Below are positions 62,719 through 64,000 of a stretch of DNA of 64,000 bases, piece by piece. The notes beneath the pieces were generated by a model that did no database searches, had not been told where the DNA came from, and saw nothing but the letters and a program-made list of their open reading frames with translations. Where the stretch lies: positions 996,573 to 1,060,572 of the forward strand of contig CM022669.1 of NCBI GenBank assembly GCA_012295275.1. Direction: 5' to 3'. Both the position numbers and the translations under genes were made by a program. The first letter of the stretch is position 1; each line of letters begins with the position of its first letter. The DNA is from Chrysomallon squamiferum. Lineage: Eukaryota; Mollusca; Gastropoda; Neomphalida; Peltospiridae.

Positions 62719-63580
62719 TACTATATTTCTAACTTGGTCATATATTTTAACATCTTGCTGTTTATTCTTTGAATGTTAAAGGTAAAAAGCTACAACTTAG
62801 TTCATGCAATAAAAAGAAAGATTTAAACTGTTATCTTGTATTTATACTTACTATAATTGAGATCACAAATCTGTGGTAAATACCTGAACCTGTTTAACTG
62901 TTTTACAGGATTATTGCTCACTTTGAGCAGGTGGAGGATCAGTCTGTGATATTTGATGTGAGCAGACTGAACAGACATGAAAGAACCCACTCAACACCAA
63001 CCCGCCTGTTCCAGTCACCCAAAGTGTCACCCAGGATGATACCTCGGGAAGCCAGAGAGAGTCAGTTGGTGACTATGAGGAAAAACTGGCAGAATGTGAA
63101 CATCTGGTAGAGTTAAAGGTAAAGTCAACAACTTAGATATTCTCTATCAGACAGCTAAATAACATGTTTATGTGCTATGAAATAGCATAACAGTGAGAAA
63201 GTCTTCTCTATAGTGTCACATATTTGATAGATGTTTCTAAAGACAATAACATGTTTTTGAATTGTGAAATACTGAAATGAGAGAGAGGGTGACTCTGGTT
63301 TCACATTATTGTTGTATGATTCTGTGTGTGTAGGTTGTTCTACATCTGTTTACAAATTAAAAACACAACCATGTCCATTTTTGTATTTTTGAACAAAATT
63401 CAAAGATAAATAATGTATAAAATCATGTTGTTTGTCTGCCAGATTATAACACTATCTTCAATGTTGTTTGTTTCTTATTCCTGGCTACATCATTTGTTGT
63501 AGTCACTTCTCAGTGACAGCTTGATAAACAAAACACAGCATTGTGCTGTAAGTACATTCTGTATATATGTGTCTGTATAA

Positions 63581-63619
<39 letters not shown>

Positions 63620-63938
63620 TGTTGAGAGATAAAATGGTCAAAATAAGAGTGGACTGTTTTCAAAACCATGAATGACACTTCCACAGTTAAAACAAAAGAG
63701 ATGAGAATTTTGAACAGACAAAGGAAAACTGAAAATAACTGCTTAAAAGGCTAAATACAGAACTAGTTCAGTCACTGTTACTGGACAGACTGAAAACTCT
63801 GTTTTCTGAATGACGCTGTTAAACAAAAAGAGGTGACAAAGAACTGAACTGCAGAAGGCTCTGAAGACTGAAAACTCTGCAGCACGACTACCGCCTGGTG
63901 AGAGAACAGCTGAAGACTCTGGAAGATGAACAGTACGG
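39933..63938 (+). CDS. CNTLN: Centlein, centrosomal coiled-coil protein, 5' third (gene-level entry)
   Basis: This is the gene for centlein, a centriole/centrosome protein that in vertebrates helps hold mother and daughter centrioles together (linking C-NAP1/CEP250 and CEP68) and can bind microtubules. Seventeen coding exons from 40,628 to 63,938 give about 500 residues, the N-terminal third of the roughly 1,400-residue vertebrate protein, nearly all predicted coiled coil. The match to human centlein as I recall it is close at several points: TQCQ|ADKEFVWSLWKRLQVSNPD, EAKDLKVLEILQIKD, SSQQAQLIRQLQSLHQDTQ, MKNQEDAFSLEAVS and LQHDYRLVREQL. Spacing between them is also similar, so no exon seems to be missing up to 62.2 kb. 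All junction phases agree from 40,676 to 62,231. Two frame problems occur after 62.9 kb. The gene runs past the right edge. Confidence 0.9.
40568..40676 (+). CDS. CNTLN: Centlein exon with the likely start codon
   Basis: The acceptor is TTTTGCTTCAG. The favoured ATG is at 40,628 (AATATGG) and gives MASLLTSSSFDLSSRK plus one base, phase 1, joining AA|GTT of the next exon to make Glu. An earlier ATG at 40,575 opens 16 codons and stops just before it, so it would be an upstream ORF. The donor is G|GTTAGC, weaker than the others in this gene. The coding part is 40,628-40,676. The N-terminus is much shorter than the low-complexity human one. Confidence 0.68.
41536..41600 (+). CDS. CNTLN: Centlein exon (EVDISHLQAQNKALQSELTQ)
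   Basis: The acceptor is TTTTGTTCAG and the donor CAG|GTGAGT. The 65 nt enter in phase 1 and leave in phase 0. The product is heptad-like coiled coil ending TQCQ, matching the human segment that ends ALCQ just before ADKEF. Confidence 0.92.
42033..42121 (+). CDS. CNTLN: Centlein exon with the signature ADKEFVWSLWKRLQ
   Basis: The acceptor is ACTTTTTGCAG and the donor AAAG|GTAACC; 89 nt, phase 0 to phase 2. It encodes ADKEFVWSLWKRLQVSNPD followed by VTEAISLVIQ. This is the most diagnostic centlein segment and is nearly identical to the human one as I recall it. A 79-bp pure (AC)n run starts 13 bases after the donor. Confidence 0.96.
42135..42213. repeat. (AC)n 13 bases after a centlein donor
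   Basis: A pure AC run of 79 bp directly downstream of the signature exon's 5' splice site. Confidence 0.97.
42886..43014 (+). CDS. CNTLN: Centlein exon (EKEKAEAKDLKVLEILQIKD...)
   Basis: The acceptor is TTGCTGTCAG and the donor AA|GTAAGA; 129 nt, phase 2 to phase 2. The coiled coil EAKDLKVLEILQIKDDRIEE matches human EAKDRKVLEILQVKDAKIQE as recalled. Confidence 0.95.
43313..43397 (+). CDS. CNTLN: Centlein exon (KVDLQDQCGRLQLEVETI...)
   Basis: The acceptor is TTTGTTTAACAG and the donor CAG|GTAACT; 85 nt, phase 2 to phase 0. It is coiled coil ending STSQLQ. The next intron (10.6 kb) is by far the longest in the visible part of the gene. Confidence 0.93.
44820..45440. promoter_or_regulatory. 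Large complex island in the long centlein intron
   Basis: About 600 bp with ATTGTCACATGC, GTGATTACAGCTGCCC, CAATCAATTATTAATATCC, GTTTGTCACGATATGG and GCACTGTCAGAGCG. A 158-codon frame is open on the plus strand (44,962-45,438), but it has no exon borders and no centlein-like heptads, so I treat it as non-coding. Confidence 0.42.
46310..47060. repeat. 22-bp minisatellite in a centlein intron
   Basis: About 33 copies of a unit reading GTGAGTTTGTTCTGACCAGT plus AT. Every unit includes GTGAGT. The minus-strand frames with repeating TGQNKLTYWLEQTH are artefacts. Confidence 0.96.
47700..48400. promoter_or_regulatory. Large complex island in the long centlein intron
   Basis: It contains AACGTTATCACTCCGTCATC, GGCGTGTTGACAAAAATTGC, CAATATTTTTGTCAATTTAT and GCCCATGCATCTC. 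Frames are open on the plus strand (85 and 61 codons) with no splice support. Confidence 0.42.
48890..49090. promoter_or_regulatory. Small complex island
   Basis: High-complexity stretch with GTAATTTCCTCCCTCTCTGG, CAGATTGCAGTGC and CTTTTGTCAAGGACATC inside the long centlein intron. Confidence 0.28.
49550..49770. promoter_or_regulatory. Small complex island
   Basis: It contains ATTTTGTCAATGCTAATTAA, GTTGACACAGGACAG and GCCAGGAATAATTCC. It lies between AT-rich tracts. Confidence 0.28.
49886..49937. repeat. (TTTTA)n microsatellite
   Basis: About nine TTTTA units. Confidence 0.93.
50860..51010. promoter_or_regulatory. CpG-containing complex island
   Basis: It includes AATATCGCCGCGCTTGGC, GGTCGCGTGTCACTTG and CAGATCGATTG, a cluster of CpGs rare in this window. 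Its role is inferred only. Confidence 0.32.
51720..52140. promoter_or_regulatory. TGACA-rich complex island
   Basis: Four TGACA/TGTCA words fall within about 190 bp (CTTGTCATGATTC, TGTGACAAATTAAC, TTTGACAAAC, CATGACAAATTG) plus two GGGACAG and AATCACTTC. About 0.4 such words are expected by chance. It looks like a TALE-factor-bound element. Confidence 0.42.
52840..53230. promoter_or_regulatory. Complex island at the 3' end of the long centlein intron
   Basis: About 390 bp with GATGATGACAAATGG, GATTGGTCAG, TTTACAGTAAACGG, CTGTGACATCG, CAATCGGCTGTA and GCGTGTCACGC. A minus-strand frame of 80 codons is open without splice borders. Confidence 0.42.
53478..53583. repeat. 60-bp tandem duplication with acceptor-like core
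   Basis: Two near-identical copies containing CTTATTTTTCAGTTCAG and TTTTAAAATTTGTTTTTT, 450-560 bp before the true acceptor at 54,037. Confidence 0.88.
54038..54119 (+). CDS. CNTLN: Centlein exon (IQQLENRERNVSDMQRKTME...)
   Basis: The acceptor is TTGTTATTTCAG and the donor ATG|GTAATT; 82 nt, phase 0 to phase 1. It is charged coiled coil. The count of residues between KVDLQ and RKELSEL (about 141) is close to human (about 143), so no exon seems to be missing in the 10.6-kb intron before it. Confidence 0.93.
54406..54509 (+). CDS. CNTLN: Centlein exon (LQRKIAELTSELEMIKSEKQ...)
   Basis: The acceptor is TTTTTTACAG and the donor AGG|GTTTGT, a non-consensus 5' site with T at +3 and +4. The 104 nt enter in phase 1 and leave in phase 0. 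The frame is a clean heptad coiled coil. Confidence 0.9.
54545..54777. repeat. GTT/TTA trinucleotide repeats filling a centlein intron
   Basis: (GTT)n near 54,546-54,574 and (TTA)n near 54,670-54,730, with TGTTAT variants up to the acceptor. Confidence 0.93.
54779..54835 (+). CDS. CNTLN: Centlein exon (VLERELSSKMTKFEDIVKD)
   Basis: The acceptor is TTATTCTAG and the donor GAT|GTAAGA; 57 nt (19 codons), phase 0 at both ends. The intron before it (269 nt) is almost wholly trinucleotide repeat. Confidence 0.9.
55130..55227 (+). CDS. CNTLN: Centlein exon (FEDAKTKLCLLESETQQQQR...)
   Basis: The acceptor is CTCTTCACCAG and the donor CAG|GTAAGT; 98 nt, phase 0 to phase 2. Its last 37 bases have a decayed copy at 56,114-56,150 in the following intron. 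Confidence 0.93.
55228..56113. repeat. AT-rich tandem arrays (45 bp and about 38 bp) in a centlein intron
   Basis: Starts at the donor of the exon ending 55,227. First a 45-bp unit (GTGAAATTAATTATAAACTT, TATCAATATAG, TATCATGTTACATA), then shorter AGTGAAATCAGTTATAAAT / ACTATAAATATATCAACAT units. Confidence 0.92.
55731..55777. mobile_element. Fossil end of a Tigger/pogo-type DNA transposon
   Basis: ACAGTATACCCTCACCTATT followed by CATGGTTCCC, CATTCAAGGC and CCCGCA matches, after CpG-to-TpG/CpA decay, the common CAGTA..CCCTCGCTATTCGCGG terminus of Tigger/pogo elements. It interrupts a tandem array in a centlein intron. No second terminus was found. Confidence 0.42.
56114..56150 (+). pseudogene. 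Decayed copy of a centlein exon end inside the following intron
   Basis: This 37-bp stretch matches the last 37 bases of the exon at 55,130-55,227 at about 31 of 37 positions (shared words ATCAACTACAA, GAACT, ACTATCAG). It has an in-frame TAG and the donor GTAAGT is changed to ATAAAA. It is followed by the same GTGAAATTAATTA word that follows the real exon. Confidence 0.8.
56347..56572. repeat. (TTTA)/(TTTG) microsatellite next to a centlein acceptor
   Basis: Interrupted TTTATTTG units that form a very long pyrimidine-rich lead-in to the acceptor at 56,584. Confidence 0.94.
56585..56694 (+). CDS. CNTLN: Centlein exon (KELSELWSSHNQLTDHSSQQ...)
   Basis: The acceptor is TTTTACTACAG and the donor AGAGAA|GTACAT (weak exonic side); 110 nt, phase 2 to phase 1. 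The run SSQQAQLIRQLQSLHQDTQ matches human TAQQAELIQQLQVLNMDTQ as recalled. Confidence 0.94.
56780..56915. repeat. TAG/TAC/ACT trinucleotide cluster
   Basis: Short (TAG)n, (TAC)n and (ACT)n runs just after the exon at 56,585-56,694. Confidence 0.85.
57128..57180 (+). CDS. CNTLN: Centlein exon (MKNQEDAFSLEAVSVQQ)
   Basis: The acceptor is TTTATTTCAG and the donor CAACAG|GTAACT; 53 nt, phase 1 to phase 0. It matches human LRNQEDVHTAESISYQK. A tandem array that contains copies of this donor region begins exactly here. Confidence 0.93.
57176..57540. repeat. 32-bp array built on a centlein donor region
   Basis: Units read ACAGTTAACTTGAGATTCAC then CCACACACTTTC. The first unit is the real exon end and donor, ACAG|GTAACTAGTGATTCAC. 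Five clear copies to about 57,350, and decayed ones to 57,540. Confidence 0.92.
57664..57839. repeat. 38-bp array built on a centlein acceptor region
   Basis: Units read TTAATTACAGATCTCAGAGA then TATTACAAATGTTTTGTG. The last TTAATTACAG is the true acceptor at 57,839. About four copies. Confidence 0.93.
57840..57923 (+). CDS. CNTLN: Centlein exon (MYTDLSTRYEALKKTESDLR...)
   Basis: The acceptor is GTTAATTACAG and the donor AAA|GTGAGT; 84 nt, phase 0 at both ends. It matches human LYNELHICFETTKSNEAMLRQ in length and pattern. The acceptor is the last unit of a 38-bp tandem array. Confidence 0.93.
59040..59215. repeat. 39-bp tandem array, about four copies
   Basis: Units contain ATCATGTGAAAATGTAAAAT and TCTAAAACTAGTCTGTGAC. 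Confidence 0.9.
59560..59990. promoter_or_regulatory. Complex island in a centlein intron
   Basis: It contains GTGTCATCTAATTGAGAATG, GAGTCGTGGACGTGTG, CATCGTCATGTACACTGC and GACATCAGCG. Composition is unlike the AT-rich flanks. Confidence 0.35.
60234..60277. repeat. (TTA)n microsatellite
   Basis: About fourteen TTA units. Confidence 0.95.
60340..60620. promoter_or_regulatory. Complex island rich in GTCAC/TGTCA
   Basis: Dense words GGTCACCGTCGTCACGTC, AAATGTCATTCGTCACGCAG and TTTTGTCAAAGTGAATTAGC lie within about 90 bp, with TTTCATG-free, repeat-free flanks on the right side. It is enhancer-like by composition. Confidence 0.4.
61369..61615. repeat. 22-25-bp array with acceptor-like units
   Basis: Units read GGGTGGTGCTATTTCTGTG then ACAG or ACAAG; about eleven copies, ending about 160 bp before the acceptor TGTGACAG at 61,778. 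Confidence 0.93.
61779..61868 (+). CDS. CNTLN: Centlein exon (EILEKDDMISELQGPVIRRN...)
   Basis: The acceptor is AATGTGACAG, with a poor pyrimidine tract, and the donor CAG|GTACAG; 90 nt, phase 0 at both ends. The segment leaves the coiled coil into a linker (GPVIRRNTHGGSFLDTQ). Confidence 0.87.
62140..62231 (+). CDS. CNTLN: Centlein exon (EAEPVIDYEYKIETLQQEV...)
   Basis: The acceptor is ATGTAATTTTAG and the donor AA|GTAAGT; 92 nt, phase 0 to phase 2. Coiled coil resumes here (YKIETLQQEVRSLKKRLQEKE), matching human SEIEYLQEKLKIANEKL in position. Confidence 0.92.
62672..62715. repeat. (AC)n microsatellite
   Basis: Pure AC of about 44 bp. Confidence 0.96.
62909..63118 (+). CDS. CNTLN: Centlein exon with an internal frame conflict
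   Basis: The acceptor is TGTTTTACAG and the donor AAG|GTAAAG. The first part reads IIAHFEQVEDQSVIFDVSRL and on to STPTRLFQSPKVSPR, then runs into TAG before the donor. A frame offset by two bases gives DDTSGSQRESVGDYEEKLAE then CEHLVELK and leaves in phase 0, as the next exon needs. Either a base is lost at about 63,020-63,060 (real or sequencing), or a 77-nt intron (62,958 GTGAGC to 63,034 CACCCAG) lies inside. The SPK motif has a likely counterpart in human (SLSPKSS), which argues that the stretch is coding and the break is an indel. Confidence 0.7.
63503..63547 (+). CDS. CNTLN: Centlein small exon (SLLSDSLINKTQHCA)
   Basis: The acceptor is TTTGTTGTAG and the donor GCT|GTAAGT; 45 nt, phase 0 at both ends, compatible with both neighbours. 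No clear human counterpart is recalled. Support comes from the splice sites and phase. Confidence 0.62.
63583..63619. repeat. (GT)n microsatellite after a centlein exon
   Basis: Pure GT, starting about 35 bases after the donor at 63,548. Confidence 0.95.
63883..63938 (+). CDS. CNTLN: Centlein exon (HDYRLVREQLKTLEDEQY), last visible
   Basis: The frame HDYRLVREQLKTLEDEQY matches human TNYRAVKEQLKQWEE as recalled. The acceptor is either CTCTGCAG at 63,882, which keeps phase, or AACTGCAG at 63,854, which adds KALKTENS but then needs a one-base shift. The donor is uncertain (TACGG|GTCGGT). A 24-25-bp tandem repeat follows to the window edge. Confidence 0.6.
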
Positions 63939-63946
63939 GTCGGTCA

Positions 63947-64000
63947 CTCTGTGTTCTAAACTAGCCTGTCTGTGTTCTAAAACTAGCCTGTCTGTGTTCT
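63947..64000. repeat. 24-25-bp tandem repeat at the window edge
   Basis: Units CTGTGTTCTAAACTAGCCTG and CTGTGTTCTAAAACTAGCCT; continues beyond the window. Confidence 0.85.

Overview
The window is eukaryotic and almost certainly metazoan. It is AT-rich, packed with micro- and minisatellites, and its coding sequence lies in short exons (45-210 nt) with GT/AG borders and matching phases, separated by introns of a few hundred bases to more than 19 kb. A decayed element at about 25.18-25.32 kb resembles a tRNA-headed SINE that I remember as very common in molluscs, so I favour a mollusc, perhaps a gastropod. That is an inference.

Two protein genes can be supported, arranged head to head. On the minus strand is the 5' end of a basonuclin-family gene (BNC1/BNC2-like). 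Its exon at 19,603-19,705 encodes the family's cysteine-rich N-terminal motif, ending CKHGWVAH. An upstream exon lies at 26,943-27,103, and 33,579-33,647 is a possible alternative first exon. The rest of the gene, including its zinc fingers, must lie to the left of base 1, so the next intron is longer than 19.6 kb.

On the plus strand, from about 39.9 kb to the right edge, is the 5' third of a centlein (CNTLN) orthologue, a centrosomal coiled-coil protein. Seventeen coding exons can be placed (about 500 residues). They include the family's diagnostic ADKEFVWSLWKRLQ segment and run roughly colinear with human centlein. The gene continues beyond base 64,000.

In human 9p22, BNC2 (minus) and CNTLN (plus) are also divergent neighbours, so the pair appears to be a very old microsyntenic block. 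The introns of both genes and the space between them hold some twenty islands, 150-600 bp long, of higher GC and high complexity. Many are rich in TGACA/TGTCA (the core of TALE homeodomain sites such as Meis/TGIF) and two hold POU octamers. They look like conserved non-coding elements, consistent with a regulatory block in which centlein is the bystander and basonuclin the target. Conservation itself cannot be seen from one sequence.

The rest is mostly repeats: simple repeats throughout; minisatellite arrays with units from about 20 to 69 bp; and, inside centlein introns, tandem arrays that have copied the gene's own splice-site regions, including a decayed copy of an exon end. Two places near the right edge (about 63.03 and 63.86 kb) show reading-frame conflicts. 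I see no prokaryotic features, no intact transposon, and no RNA gene that I would call functional.
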